Part shown: positions 1-10,325 of the stretch, piece by piece
Layout: the number at the start of each line of letters is the position of its first letter
Position numbering within the stretch: position 1 is the stretch's first letter
NCBI RefSeq assembly: GCF_000717025.1
Contig: NZ_JNXG01000002.1
Span: 496,001 to 560,000 of the forward strand
DNA length: 64,000 nucleotides
From: Streptomyces atroolivaceus
Lineage (GTDB): Bacteria > Actinomycetota > Actinomycetes > Streptomycetales > Streptomycetaceae
Direction of reading: 5' to 3'
Translations under genes and position numbers: made by a program
Notes under the pieces: generated by a model
The model's input: the letters and a program-made list of their open reading frames with translations, nothing else
What the model was told of the DNA's origin: nothing
Database searches by the model: none

Positions 1-1492
<1,492 letters not shown>

Positions 1493-1510
1493 TACGACTC
1501 CGTACGCCGC

Positions 1511-1549
1511 CGAGGCCCGGTACCCCCGTCGCGGGGGCACCGGGCCTCG
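1511..1549 (+). terminator. Intrinsic terminator after groEL1
   Basis: Two 17-nt arms (1511–1527 and 1533–1549) pair with a single mismatch around a 5-nt loop. The hairpin lies between convergent groEL1 and the SDR gene, so it can serve both strands. No T-tract follows, as is usual in Streptomyces. Confidence 0.8.
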
Positions 1550-1579
1550 GTGCTGTGGCGGGCCCCGGTCCCGGGCGGG

Positions 1580-2353
1580 CTACCTCGGGCCGTACGTGCG
1601 GCCCGCGCGCGAGGTCACCCCGCCGAGCAGGCTGCGGGGCGTCAGCTTCACGAGGCCCATCAGCGCCTTGTAGCGCGGATCCGGGATCGACACCGACCTG
1701 CCCCGTGCCAGGTCCGCCAGGGCCGCGGCCACCAGCTTGTCCGCGTCGAGCCACATCCAGTCAGGGATGTTGCCCGTCCCCATCCCGGCCCGCTCATGGA
1801 ACTCGGTCCGTACGAAACCCGGGCACAGCGCCATCAGCCGCACCCCCGAACCCGCCAGGTCCTTCGCCGCGCCCTGGGTGAACTGCACGACCCACGCCTT
1901 CGACGCGCCGTACGTCCCCCTGGGCAGGAAGGCGGCGACGGAGGCCACGTTGACCACCCCGCCGCGACCGCGTTCCCGCATCGGTCCCGCGGCGGCCGAG
2001 GTCAGCCGCAGCACCGCCTCGCAGTGGACCTTCAGCATCGTGAGTTCGTCCGCCATCGACACGTCCAGGTAGCGCCCCTTGTTGCCGAAGCCGGCGTTGT
2101 TGACCAGCAGGTCGACAGGGCTCACACGGTCCGTCAGCCGCTCTGCGACAGCCTCGATCCCGGCGTCCGTGGACAGGTCGGCCGTCAGCACCTCGGCCTC
2201 GATGCCGTGCCCGTCGTGCAGCTCCGTGGCCTGGGCCCGCAGCCGCTCCGTGTCGCGGGCCACCAGCACCAGGTTGTGCCCGTCACTCGCGAGGCGCCGT
2301 GCGAAGGCGGCCCCGATCCCCGCCGTCGCGCCCGTAATCAGTGCAGTCGTCAT
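1580..2353 (-). CDS. Short-chain dehydrogenase/reductase (SDR family)
   Basis: NAD(P)-dependent oxidoreductase of the classical SDR fold. It shows the N-terminal cofactor motif TGATAGIG, the NNAG motif, the catalytic Ser region and the YGASK form of YxxxK. Length from the chosen start is 257 aa, normal for the family. The start MTTALITGA places the Rossmann strand at the very N-terminus. An in-frame GTG at 2374 would add seven residues with no better ribosome site. A TAACGT hexamer ends 7 nt before the ATG, so the mRNA may be leaderless. Substrate cannot be told from sequence. The MOSC gene lies upstream on the same strand, 113 nt away. Confidence 0.9.
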   Translation of the reverse strand: MTTALITGATAGIGAAFARRLASDGHNLVLVARDTERLRAQATELHDGHGIEAEVLTADLSTDAGIEAVAERLTDRVSPVDLLVNNAGFGNKGRYLDVSMADELTMLKVHCEAVLRLTSAAAGPMRERGRGGVVNVASVAAFLPRGTYGASKAWVVQFTQGAAKDLAGSGVRLMALCPGFVRTEFHERAGMGTGNIPDWMWLDADKLVAAALADLARGRSVSIPDPRYKALMGLVKLTPRSLLGGVTSRAGRTYGPR

Positions 2354-2360
2354 AGGCGGC

Positions 2361-2366
2361 ACGTTA
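2361..2366 (-). promoter_or_regulatory. -10-like TAACGT, leaderless arrangement for SDR gene
   Basis: TAACGT on the minus strand is followed by 7 nt and then the ATG at 2353. This would place transcription start at or next to the start codon. No convincing -35 was seen. Confidence 0.4.
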
Positions 2367-2466
2367 GTGCCCACGTCAGCGGGTGGCCGACCCGCCTTCC
2401 GTCATGGCGCTCGCGGGCGGAGCGTGCCAGGGCACGCGAGCCCAGCATGATCCGAACGAGTGGCCC

Positions 2467-3141
2467 TCAGACCGCGGAGCTCTGTTTCGCCACGTACGCC
2501 CGCGCCGCCCGCAGCGTTTCCGTGTGCAGCGCGTCACCGGCTTCGAGCAGGCTGGGCAGCAACTCCCGCTCCGTGGTCGTCGCCCGGAACTCCAGGGCGA
2601 CGGTGATCTCGTGGCCGGGCACGTGCACCACCTCGACCGGGTCCCCCGAACGGATCGTCCCCGGCTCGATCACGCGGAGATAGGCACCCGTGACCCCCTC
2701 GCGTGTGAACCGCTTCACCCAGCCCCGCTCGCCCAGGTGGCCCGCGAACGTACGGCACGGAATGCGGCCCGACGTCACCTCCAGCACCAGTTCGTCGCCG
2801 ATCCGCCAGCGCTCCCCGATCCGGGCATGGCTCACGGGGAGCCCGAGGGTCGTCAGGTTCTCGCCGAACGCGCCGTTGGGCAGGGGACGGCCGAGCTGCT
2901 TCTCCCAGGCGTCGAGCTCCTCGCGGGCGTACGCGTACACGGCCTGGTCCGTACCGCCGTGGTGCCGGAGGTCGCACACCGCGTCGCCTGCCAGGCCGCT
3001 CCCGCCGCTGCCCCGGGGGCCGGGGTCGGCGACCCGCACGGGGGCGTCGGACGGAAGCTTGCCGATCCCGGTGAGGCCGTCGGCCCCGTCCGAGTGAGGG
3101 GAGGGTGTGGGACGGCCGAGATTCACGGTGAGCACCTTCAT
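2467..3141 (-). CDS. MOSC domain-containing protein (YiiM-like)
   Basis: MOSC proteins are sulfur-carrier domains related to molybdenum cofactor sulfurases. YiiM-type members handle Mo-cofactor-dependent reduction of N-hydroxylated compounds. The 224-aa protein has the family pattern: GDAVCDLRHHGGTDQAVYAY, then NGAFGENLTTLG, RIGDELVLEVTSGRIPC with the conserved Cys, and an RxGVTGAYLRV stretch. The start MKVLTVNLG aligns the first beta strand. An upstream in-frame start at 3171 would add ten residues lacking homology features. TAGCCT ends 8 nt before the ATG. The gene is divergent from a LysR regulator across 82 nt, so regulation by that LysR protein is plausible. Confidence 0.88.
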   Translation of the reverse strand: MKVLTVNLGRPTPSPHSDGADGLTGIGKLPSDAPVRVADPGPRGSGGSGLAGDAVCDLRHHGGTDQAVYAYAREELDAWEKQLGRPLPNGAFGENLTTLGLPVSHARIGERWRIGDELVLEVTSGRIPCRTFAGHLGERGWVKRFTREGVTGAYLRVIEPGTIRSGDPVEVVHVPGHEITVALEFRATTTERELLPSLLEAGDALHTETLRAARAYVAKQSSAV

Positions 3142-3149
3142 AACGGGAC

Positions 3150-3155
3150 AGGCTA
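3150..3155 (-). promoter_or_regulatory. -10-like TAGCCT for MOSC gene
   Basis: TAGCCT on the minus strand lies 8 nt upstream of the MOSC ATG, with no Shine-Dalgarno between. This fits a leaderless or near-leaderless transcript. Confidence 0.4.
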
Positions 3156-3211
3156 GCCGTGCTGCGCTCAAAGGTGCTCATGATTATTCGCCTACCACTG
3201 CAAGAGTCGCT

Positions 3212-3217
3212 TATGGT
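3212..3217 (+). promoter_or_regulatory. -10-like TATGGT for LysR gene
   Basis: TATGGT is followed by six bases and the GTG start at 3224. The 82-nt divergent intergenic region also holds the MOSC promoter, as expected where a LysR protein controls its neighbour. Confidence 0.4.
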
Positions 3218-3223
3218 CGAGGG

Positions 3224-4114
3224 GTGATCGAAGCCCGTCATCTCCGTGTCCTGCGCGCCGTGGCCGCCACCGGCTCGTTCTCCGCCGCCGCGCGTGAACT
3301 CGGCTGTACGCAACCGGCCGTCAGCCAGCAGATGAAGGCCCTGGAGAGCTCCGCGGGCACGCCGCTGCTCATCCGTACGGGGCGTGAGATGCGGCTGACC
3401 CAGGCGGGGGAGGCGCTGGTGCGCCATGCGTCGGGCATCCTCGCGGGGCTGACCGCCGCGGAGGAGGAGGTCGCCGCGATCGCGGGGCTGCGGGCCGGGC
3501 GGGTCCGGCTCGTGTCGTTCCCGAGCGGGAGCTCCAGCCTGGTCCCCGGGGCCCTCGCCGCGCTGCGCGCCGCGCACCCCGGCACCCAGGTCTCGCTGGT
3601 CGAGGCGGAACCGCCGCGCTCGGTGGAGATGCTGCGCGACGGCGACTGCGACATCGCGCTGGCCTTCCGCTACGGGGCGACCGGCGGCGAATGGGACGAC
3701 CTGGTGGTGCGCCCCCTGCTCAGGGACCGGCTCGTCGGCCTGGTCCCCGAGGGGCACCGGCTGGCGGGGACGGACGCGGTGACCATCGGGGAGCTGGCCG
3801 ACGAGCCGTGGATCGCCGGCTGCCCGCGCTGCAGGCGCCAGCTGGTGGAGGTGTGCGAGGAGTCGGGGTTCACCCCTCGCATCGACTTCGCCACGGATGA
3901 CTACCCGGCGGTGATCGGCCTCGTGGGAGCGGGCCTCGGCGTCGCCGTCCTGCCCGAGCTGGCCCTCGAGTCGGTACGGCCCAAGGGGGCGCGCACGGTG
4001 GCGGTGGAGCCGGCCGTGGAGCGTGAGATCGTCGCCCTCACCCTGCCCGACCTCGCCCGGGTGCCGGCGGTGGCGGCGACTCTCGACCAGCTGTCCCTGG
4101 CAGCCGCACGCTGA
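3224..4114 (+). CDS. LysR family transcriptional regulator
   Basis: The 296-aa protein has the usual LysR length. Its N-terminal winged helix-turn-helix reads HLRVLRAVAATGSFSAAARELGCT then QPAVSQQMKALE (about residues 4–60). The rest forms the periplasmic-binding-protein-like effector domain, including the C-terminal GLVGAGLGVAVLPELA motif. The GTG start places the HTH at the N-terminus; longer in-frame readings only add non-homologous sequence from the MOSC promoter. Effector and targets are unknown. Divergence from the MOSC gene suggests that gene and itself as targets (inference). Two nearby cysteines (GCPRC) in the effector domain are notable. Confidence 0.92.
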   Translation: MIEARHLRVLRAVAATGSFSAAARELGCTQPAVSQQMKALESSAGTPLLIRTGREMRLTQAGEALVRHASGILAGLTAAEEEVAAIAGLRAGRVRLVSFPSGSSSLVPGALAALRAAHPGTQVSLVEAEPPRSVEMLRDGDCDIALAFRYGATGGEWDDLVVRPLLRDRLVGLVPEGHRLAGTDAVTIGELADEPWIAGCPRCRRQLVEVCEESGFTPRIDFATDDYPAVIGLVGAGLGVAVLPELALESVRPKGARTVAVEPAVEREIVALTLPDLARVPAVAATLDQLSLAAAR

Positions 4115-4134
4115 ACGGCCGCATGCCCGGGGCG

Positions 4135-4152
4135 GTCCGGCCGCGCCCGGAC
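4135..4152 (+). terminator. Probable terminator between LysR gene and whiD
   Basis: GTCCGG and CCGGAC (4135–4140 and 4147–4152) pair around a 6-nt loop in the 132-nt gap between the convergent LysR gene and whiD. Confidence 0.45.
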
Positions 4153-4246
4153 GGCCCGGCCCGCCGCACCCGGGGGGCCGATCCTCCGGCGGCGGATGTG
4201 CCGGGTGTGAAGAAACGTTTTTGCGTTCGATGGGCCGTGCGGACCG

Positions 4247-4576
4247 TCAGGTGTGGCCGGCATCCGGGGCCGGTCCTGTGTTTGCGGAGATCAGGCGATT
4301 GCGGGCGCGCCCCATGAGCTCCTCGCGCTCGTCCTCGGTCAGGCCGCCCCATACGCCGTAGGGCTCCCGTACCGCGAGCGCGTGCGCTGCGCACTCGGCG
4401 CGTACCGGGCAGCGCATGCAGACCTCCTTCGCCGAGGTCTCACGGGCACTCCGGGCTGCTCCGCGCTCCCCTTCGGGATGGAAGAACAGCGAGCTGTCGA
4501 CCCCGCGGCAGGCGGCCAGCAGCTGCCAGTCCCACAGGTCCGCGTTGGGTCCGGGAAGGCGGGAGAAATCTGCCAT
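4247..4576 (-). CDS. whiD: WhiB-like sporulation regulator WhiD
   Basis: WhiD is a small Wbl-family protein that carries an oxygen-sensitive [4Fe-4S] cluster and is needed for proper sporulation septation and spore maturation in Streptomyces. The 109-aa product has four conserved cysteines (LLAACRG, then EVCMRCPVRAEC) as cluster ligands and the Wbl turn GVWGG, followed by a basic C-terminal stretch. The start MADFSRLPGPN is preceded by AGGGGACACGCA, a good ribosome site. The wider open frame to 4672 has no homology value. The gene is divergent from bldM. Identity with WhiD rests on remembered sequence plus this location beside bldM. Confidence 0.95.
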   Translation of the reverse strand: MADFSRLPGPNADLWDWQLLAACRGVDSSLFFHPEGERGAARSARETSAKEVCMRCPVRAECAAHALAVREPYGVWGGLTEDEREELMGRARNRLISANTGPAPDAGHT

Positions 4577-4667
4577 TGCGTGTCCCCTCGAAACCTTGCT
4601 GGTTCGGAAACGGATCCTCGACCGTTGTCGTTCGTCTGGTGCTTGTCGATGACCGGAGTCCCGACCG

Positions 4668-4692
4668 TACATCTACGGTGTTAGTAGATGTA
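4668..4692. promoter_or_regulatory. 25-bp inverted repeat upstream of whiD
   Basis: Perfect 9-bp arms TACATCTAC (4668–4676) and GTAGATGTA (4684–4692) flank a 7-nt spacer. It is AT-rich in a very GC-rich genome and sits 92–116 nt upstream of the whiD start. It has the form of a dimeric regulator operator. The binder is unknown. Confidence 0.5.
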
Positions 4693-4700
4693 AATATGAC
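4690..4700 (-). promoter_or_regulatory. GTCATATTTAC motif upstream of whiD
   Basis: On the minus strand this 11-mer reads GTCATATTTAC and continues into CTA-T matches. The same 11-mer stands upstream of the sugar dehydrogenase gene at 11662–11672 in the same orientation relative to its gene. Confidence 0.35.
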
Positions 4701-4859
4701 TGATTGCGAATCTAGCCTCAGACGCCAGCAAAAGTGAAGAAAACCCGCTAAATGGGGCAGGCCGCCGCACAGGGGGATCGGTTGACGCGTGAATGATCCC
4801 GTGTCGCACTTCTCTGTGCACGACCCCTCACTTAGAGTGCCGAACCGGGCACTACGGCC

Positions 4860-4887
4860 CGTAACTCTTTCGAGTGACCGTCGTTGA
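4860..4887 (+). promoter_or_regulatory. Sigma-BldN-type promoter of bldM
   Basis: CGTAAC (4860–4865), exactly 16 nt, then CGTTGA (4882–4887). This matches the reported sigma-BldN consensus, and bldM is the classic BldN target. Transcription would start near 4894, leaving a leader of about 115 nt. Confidence 0.85.
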
Positions 4888-4897
4888 TGAGGGGGAG

Positions 4898-4946
4898 GCG
4901 GTTGACGGAGAACGAGCTCGGGCAGATGTCCGAGGGGGTCAACCGC
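4898..4946 (+). promoter_or_regulatory. Folded 5' leader of bldM
   Basis: Outer arms GCGGTTGAC (4898–4906) and GTCAACCGC (4938–4946) pair perfectly. Inside them CTCGG (4917–4921) pairs with CCGAG (4930–4934). The element starts just after the predicted BldN-dependent start site and could stabilise the mRNA or act as a regulatory structure. Confidence 0.5.
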
Positions 4947-4981
4947 ACAGGTGACGACTTGTATCAGCCTGGAGGCTCAAG

Positions 4982-5014
4982 GTGACGCGCATCAGCTGCG
5001 GAGGACGGTCATGA
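4982..5014 (+). CDS. 10-codon upstream ORF overlapping the bldM start
   Basis: GTG at 4982 has GGAGG (4971–4975) six bases upstream, an ideal ribosome site. It opens a frame encoding VTRISCGGRS (initiator Met) that ends with TGA overlapping the bldM ATG as ATGA at 5011–5014. The bldM ribosome site (GGAGG, 5000–5004) lies inside it. This arrangement implies translational coupling. Whether the peptide matters is unknown; it lies within the whiD–bldM gap of about 430 nt. Confidence 0.5.
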   Translation: MTRISCGGRS

Positions 5015-5622
5015 CATCCGTCCTCGTCTGCGACGACTCCCCGCTTGCCCGAGAAGCGCTCCGCCGCGCGGTTGCGACCGTGCCCGGTGTCGAGCGGGTG
5101 ACGACTGCGGCCAACGGCGAGGAAGTGCTCCGCCGCTGGGGGGCCGACCGTTCGGATCTGATTCTGATGGACGTACGCATGCCCGGCCTGGGGGGTGTGG
5201 AGACGGTCCGGCGGCTGCTCTCGGCGGACCCCGGAGCACGGATCATCATGCTGACCGTCGCCGAGGACCTGGACGGCGTCGCGCTCGCGGTCGCCGCCGG
5301 CGCCCGCGGCTATCTGCACAAGGACGCGTCGCGTGCCGAACTGCGCGCGACCGTGACGCAGGCGCTCGCCGATCCGACGTGGCGGCTGGCCCCGCGCCGG
5401 CTGCGCTCCGCGGAGATGGGCGCCGCGCCGACGCTCACCGCGCGGGAGATCCAGGTGCTCGAAGGCATGAGCCACGGCCGCTCCAACGCGGAGATCGGGC
5501 GCGAGCTGTTCCTCTCCGAGGACACGGTGAAGACGCACGCGAGGCGTCTGTTCAAGAAGCTCGGAGCCTCGGACCGGGCGCACGCCGTCGCGCTCGGATT
5601 CCGCTGGGGTCTGGTCCGCTGA
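5011..5622 (+). CDS. bldM: Atypical response regulator BldM
   Basis: BldM is an orphan NarL-type regulator needed for aerial hyphae and sporulation. It acts as a homodimer early and, in the literature, as a heterodimer with WhiI later. The 203-aa protein has an N-terminal receiver with the phospho-acceptor position Asp54 (LILMDVRMPG), a Lys in YLHKD, and a C-terminal LuxR-type HTH (LTAREIQVLEGMSHGRSNAE, about residues 140–200). GGAGG lies 6 nt before the ATG. Transcription probably starts at the sigma-BldN promoter at 4860–4887. Published work found Asp54 phosphorylation dispensable, a family-level statement that the sequence cannot confirm. Confidence 0.97.
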   Translation: MTSVLVCDDSPLAREALRRAVATVPGVERVTTAANGEEVLRRWGADRSDLILMDVRMPGLGGVETVRRLLSADPGARIIMLTVAEDLDGVALAVAAGARGYLHKDASRAELRATVTQALADPTWRLAPRRLRSAEMGAAPTLTAREIQVLEGMSHGRSNAEIGRELFLSEDTVKTHARRLFKKLGASDRAHAVALGFRWGLVR

Positions 5623-5651
5623 TGTCGCGGCGCGGCCGGTAGCCGTGCGAT

Positions 5652-5675
5652 CCCGTCCGCACGCCGGCGGACGGG
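5652..5675 (+). terminator. Terminator after bldM
   Basis: CCCGTCCGC (5652–5660) and GCGGACGGG (5667–5675) form a perfect 9-bp stem with a 6-nt loop, 29 nt after the bldM stop. Confidence 0.7.
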
Positions 5676-6048
5676 GCGACGGTGGCGGCGGACCTGCGGC
5701 CGGGCCCTCCCTCACCAGCGCTATGTGACGCTTCCTGGCCGATGCCGCATCCTTGGGGTTGTGGAGTTCCTCGGGGAACATTCGGTCGAGCGGAAGGGGA
5801 GGGCGCAGGGCATGACATCCGGCGCACCCGCTCAGAACGCTGGAGCACTCGCTCGCAACACCGACGACGTACGACCCGCGCGGCCTGACGCGCCTGCCGA
5901 GCCGTGCGCCGGCGCACGTGACGCCGGCGTGCGTGCCGACCGCTCCGACGTGCCCGCCGGCGGGGCCGTGGCCCCCGCTGATAACGCTTCGGTGCACAAC
6001 TCGGGACGCGATGCGTCCGATCGGACGGCGTCAAGGCACCATGGTCCG
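5676..6048. other. Gene-free bldM–shbA interval
   Basis: About 370 nt with no supported gene. A frame open from 5812 joins shbA, but its third-position GC is near 70 percent, against more than 90 percent in neighbouring genes, so it looks non-coding. The interval includes a perfect 14-bp palindrome CGTCCGATCGGACG at 6014–6027, only 21 nt before the preferred shbA start and a candidate operator. No clear -35/-10 pair was recognised. Confidence 0.5.
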
Positions 6049-6624
6049 ATGCGCGAGGACGGGACGACGGTGATCGGTGCACTGGTGCACCGTGCCGTCG
6101 ACGGGGACGCGCAGGCCACCCACGACCTGCTCGCCCACGTGCACCCCCTCGCCCTTCGCTACTGCAGGACCCGGCTGAACCGGCTGCCCGGTGATGCCCG
6201 TCACTTCGTGGAGGACCTCGCACAGGAGGTCTGTGTCGCGGTGCTGATGGCGCTGCCGCGGTACAAGGACACCGGCAGACCCTTCGAGGCCTTCGTCTTC
6301 GCCATCGCGGGTCACAAGGTCGCCGACCTCCAGCGCGCCGCGATGCGGCACCCCGGATCGACGGCCGTGCCCTCGGACGAGATGCCGGAGCGGCCCGACG
6401 ACTCGCTCGGTCCGGAGGAGCGGGCGCTGCTCAGCAGCGACGCGGCCTGGGCCAAGAAGCTTCTCGCCAATCTGCCGGAGAACCAGCGCGAGCTGCTGGT
6501 CCTCCGGGTCGCGGTCGGGCTGACCGCCGAGGAGACCGGGCAGATGCTCGGAATGTCCCCGGGTGCCGTCCGGGTCGCCCAGCACCGTGCACTGAGCAGG
6601 CTGAGGGCCCTCGCGGGTCAGTAG
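6049..6624 (+). CDS. shbA: RNA polymerase sigma factor ShbA
   Basis: Group 4 (ECF-like) sigma factor. In S. griseus ShbA drives transcription of hrdB, the principal sigma factor gene. The 191-aa protein shows region 2 ([20 protein letters not shown] … [20 protein letters not shown] … [20 protein letters not shown]) and region 4 ([20 protein letters not shown], then [16 protein letters not shown]). Start 6049 (MREDGTT) is chosen because codon use changes there. An earlier ATG at 5812 with AGGGGAGGG upstream would add 79 low-complexity residues. Symbol rests on position beside bldM and on remembered homologues. No anti-sigma gene is adjacent. Confidence 0.85.
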   Translation: MREDGTTVIGALVHRAVDGDAQATHDLLAHVHPLALRYCRTRLNRLPGDARHFVEDLAQEVCVAVLMALPRYKDTGRPFEAFVFAIAGHKVADLQRAAMRHPGSTAVPSDEMPERPDDSLGPEERALLSSDAAWAKKLLANLPENQRELLVLRVAVGLTAEETGQMLGMSPGAVRVAQHRALSRLRALAGQ

Positions 6625-6636
6625 AGGGCGGTTCCG

Positions 6637-6664
6637 GTGGCTTCCACGGTGTGGAGGAAGCCAC
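6637..6664 (+). terminator. Terminator after shbA
   Basis: GTGGCTTCC (6637–6645) pairs perfectly with GGAAGCCAC (6656–6664). An alternative inner CCAC/GTGG pairing is also possible. Confidence 0.65.
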
Positions 6665-6717
6665 ATAACCGCTAGGTGATCTTGATCGTGGAATGAGACA
6701 CCCCGCGAGGCCGTTAG

Positions 6718-8262
<1,545 letters not shown>

Positions 8263-8276
8263 CGCATCAGCGCAGG

Positions 8277-8312
8277 TGAGGGGCGGACCGGGGTTCCCGG
8301 GACCGCCCCTCA
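8277..8312 (+). terminator. Terminator after guaB
   Basis: TGAGGGGCGG (8277–8286) and CCGCCCCTCA (8303–8312) form a perfect 10-bp stem. Confidence 0.75.
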
Positions 8313-8366
8313 TGTGCGTGTCGGGGATACTGGTCAGCGCAGACGTAGAGGAAAGGCCACACCATC

Positions 8367-9491
8367 GTGACTGAGATCGAGATCGGGCGCGGCAAGCGCG
8401 GTCGGCGGGCATACGCGTTCGACGACATCGCTGTCGTGCCGAGCCGGCGCACCCGTGACCCGAAGGAGGTCTCGATCGCCTGGCAGATCGACGCCTACCG
8501 TTTCGAGCTGCCCTTCCTGGCCGCCCCCATGGACTCGGTGGTCTCCCCGCAGACCGCCATCCGCATCGGTGAGCTGGGCGGCCTCGGCGTCCTCAACCTC
8601 GAGGGGCTGTGGACCCGGCACGCCGACCCGCAGTCGCTCCTCGACGAGATCGCCGAGATGCCCGTCGAGGCCGCCACCCCGCGGCTCCAGGAGATCTACT
8701 CCGCCCCCATCCAGGAGGAGCTGATCGGGCAGCGCCTCAAGGAGGTGCGCGACTCCGGTGTCGTCACCGCCGCCGCGCTGTCCCCGCAGCGGACCGCGCA
8801 GTTCTCCAAGGCCGTCGTCGACGCGGGTGTGGACATCTTCGTCATCCGCGGTACGACGGTCTCCGCGGAGCACGTCTCCAGCGCGGCCGAGCCGCTCAAC
8901 CTGAAGCAGTTCATCTACGAGCTGGACGTCCCGGTCATCGTCGGCGGCTGCGCCACGTACACCGCCGCCCTCCACCTGATGCGCACGGGCGCGGCCGGTG
9001 TCCTCGTCGGCTTCGGCGGCGGCGCCGCGCACACCACGCGCAACGTCTTCGGCATCCAGGTCCCGATGGCGACCGCGGTCGCCGATGTGGCCGGGGCCCG
9101 CCGCGACTACATGGACGAGTCCGGCGGCCGGTACGTGCACGTCATCGCGGACGGAGGCGTCGGCTGGTCCGGCGACCTGCCCAAGGCCATCGCCTGCGGT
9201 GCGGACGCCGTGATGATGGGCTCCCCGCTGGCCCGTGCCACGGACGCGCCCGGCCGGGGCCGGCACTGGGGCATGGAGGCCGTCCACGAGGACGTGCCGC
9301 GCGGCAAGCTGGTCGACCTGGGCTCCGTCGGTACGACCGAGGAGGTCCTGACCGGCCCCTCGCACAGCCCCGACGGCTCGATGAACATCTTCGGCGCGCT
9401 GCGCCGGGCGATGGCCACCACGGGCTACAGCGACCTCAAGGAGTTCCAGCGCGTCGAGGTGACGGTGGCTGACTCGCAGCACAGCCGCTGA
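8367..9491 (+). CDS. GuaB3-family IMP dehydrogenase-related protein
   Basis: The 374-aa TIM-barrel protein is homologous to IMPDH but lacks the CBS pair. It keeps the N-terminal barrel (YAFDDIAVVPSRRT, FLAAPMDSVV) and phosphate-binding IADGGVGWSGD and GADAVMMGSPLA motifs. The catalytic loop, GPGSICTTR in GuaB, reads GFGGGAAHTTRN (about residues 214–225). The nucleophilic Cys is absent; only two other cysteines exist, in VGGCATY and IACGAD. Normal IMPDH chemistry therefore looks unlikely, and function is unknown. A paralogue beside guaB is standard in actinobacteria. GTG start is set by GAGGAAAGG at 8348–8356. Confidence 0.93.
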   Translation: MTEIEIGRGKRGRRAYAFDDIAVVPSRRTRDPKEVSIAWQIDAYRFELPFLAAPMDSVVSPQTAIRIGELGGLGVLNLEGLWTRHADPQSLLDEIAEMPVEAATPRLQEIYSAPIQEELIGQRLKEVRDSGVVTAAALSPQRTAQFSKAVVDAGVDIFVIRGTTVSAEHVSSAAEPLNLKQFIYELDVPVIVGGCATYTAALHLMRTGAAGVLVGFGGGAAHTTRNVFGIQVPMATAVADVAGARRDYMDESGGRYVHVIADGGVGWSGDLPKAIACGADAVMMGSPLARATDAPGRGRHWGMEAVHEDVPRGKLVDLGSVGTTEEVLTGPSHSPDGSMNIFGALRRAMATTGYSDLKEFQRVEVTVADSQHSR

Positions 9492-9500
9492 TCCCGCTCG

Positions 9501-9549
9501 GCACGCACGACGGCCCGGACCTTTCCCTGGTCCGGGCCGTCGTGCGTGC
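9501..9549. terminator. Strong bidirectional terminator
   Basis: Two 20-nt arms (9501–9520 and 9530–9549) are perfectly complementary around a 9-nt loop. The hairpin separates convergent genes. Confidence 0.9.
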
Positions 9550-9557
9550 GTGAGGTG

Positions 9558-10211
9558 TCAGCCGGCCCGCCTGGCGCCACCGAAGGCGGCGACCGGACCG
9601 AGGAGGAGGAAGAGGTACGTCATGAAGTCGGCCTCCTCCTTCCAGATGTCGATGACGTCGCCGAAGTGGTCGAAGAAGACCTCGGAGAAGCCGACCCCCA
9701 GGCCGTCCGCGAGGATCATCGACATGCCGACGAGCTGGCCGAGGAAGACTGCGGCCAGGGAGAACACGGCGGCGGAGCCGAGGACGGCGGGGTTGGCGCC
9801 GCCGACCTTGCTCGCGGCGAAACCGACCAGGAAGCCGACACCGATGGCCGCGTAGCCGACCTCACGCTCGATGGATCCGGCGAGGACGCCGTAGAGGATG
9901 GCGGCCACGATCGCGGCGCCCAGCCCGGCCAGCACACCGAGACCGACCTGGTTGCGGGCGGCCGGCGGGGCGGGCGGGAACGGGGATCCGCCGAATTGAC
10001 CCGGCTGCTGACCCTGCGGACCCTGCTGTCCCGCGAAGGGGTTGCCGGTCGGTGCGCCCTGCTGCTGGCCCGCGTACGGGTTGCCCGGCTGCTGCCCCTG
10101 CTGCCCCGCGTACGGGTTCCCCGCCTGCTGGTTCGCGTACGGGTTGCCGTCGGCCGGCTGGCCGCCGTAGGGCTGCTGCGGCGGGTTCGGCGGCTGCACG
10201 GGCTGGCTCAT
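9558..10211 (-). CDS. Small multi-spanning membrane protein with NPYAGQQ repeats
   Basis: The 217-aa protein has a soluble N-terminal part of about 85 residues rich in Gln, Pro and Gly, with four copies of an NPYAGQQ-like unit (NPYANQQ, NPYAGQQ twice, NPFAGQQ). Four predicted hydrophobic segments follow (VGLGVLAGLGAAIVAAILYG, VGYAAIGVGFLVGFAA, VLGSAAVFSLAAVFLGQLVG, FMTYLFLLLGPVAAFG). GGGGGAA precedes the ATG. This layout of a proline-rich cytosolic tail plus a short membrane domain is common in Streptomyces, but no function can be assigned. Confidence 0.85.
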   Translation of the reverse strand: MSQPVQPPNPPQQPYGGQPADGNPYANQQAGNPYAGQQGQQPGNPYAGQQQGAPTGNPFAGQQGPQGQQPGQFGGSPFPPAPPAARNQVGLGVLAGLGAAIVAAILYGVLAGSIEREVGYAAIGVGFLVGFAASKVGGANPAVLGSAAVFSLAAVFLGQLVGMSMILADGLGVGFSEVFFDHFGDVIDIWKEEADFMTYLFLLLGPVAAFGGARRAG

Positions 10212-10325
10212 GGTGGTGTTCCCCCTGGGACGGTGCGCACTGATGTGCGAGAAGTGACGCCGCAGGCTAGCAGCCCGCGCCGACATGGCCCACCACAATC
10301 CGTACGGATCCCGGTCAGAGGCGCG

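Noticed and set aside
5812..6048. 79-residue N-terminal extension of ShbA
   Set aside because: A ribosome-like site exists, but third-position GC drops to about 70 percent and sequence is low-complexity; start at 6049 preferred.
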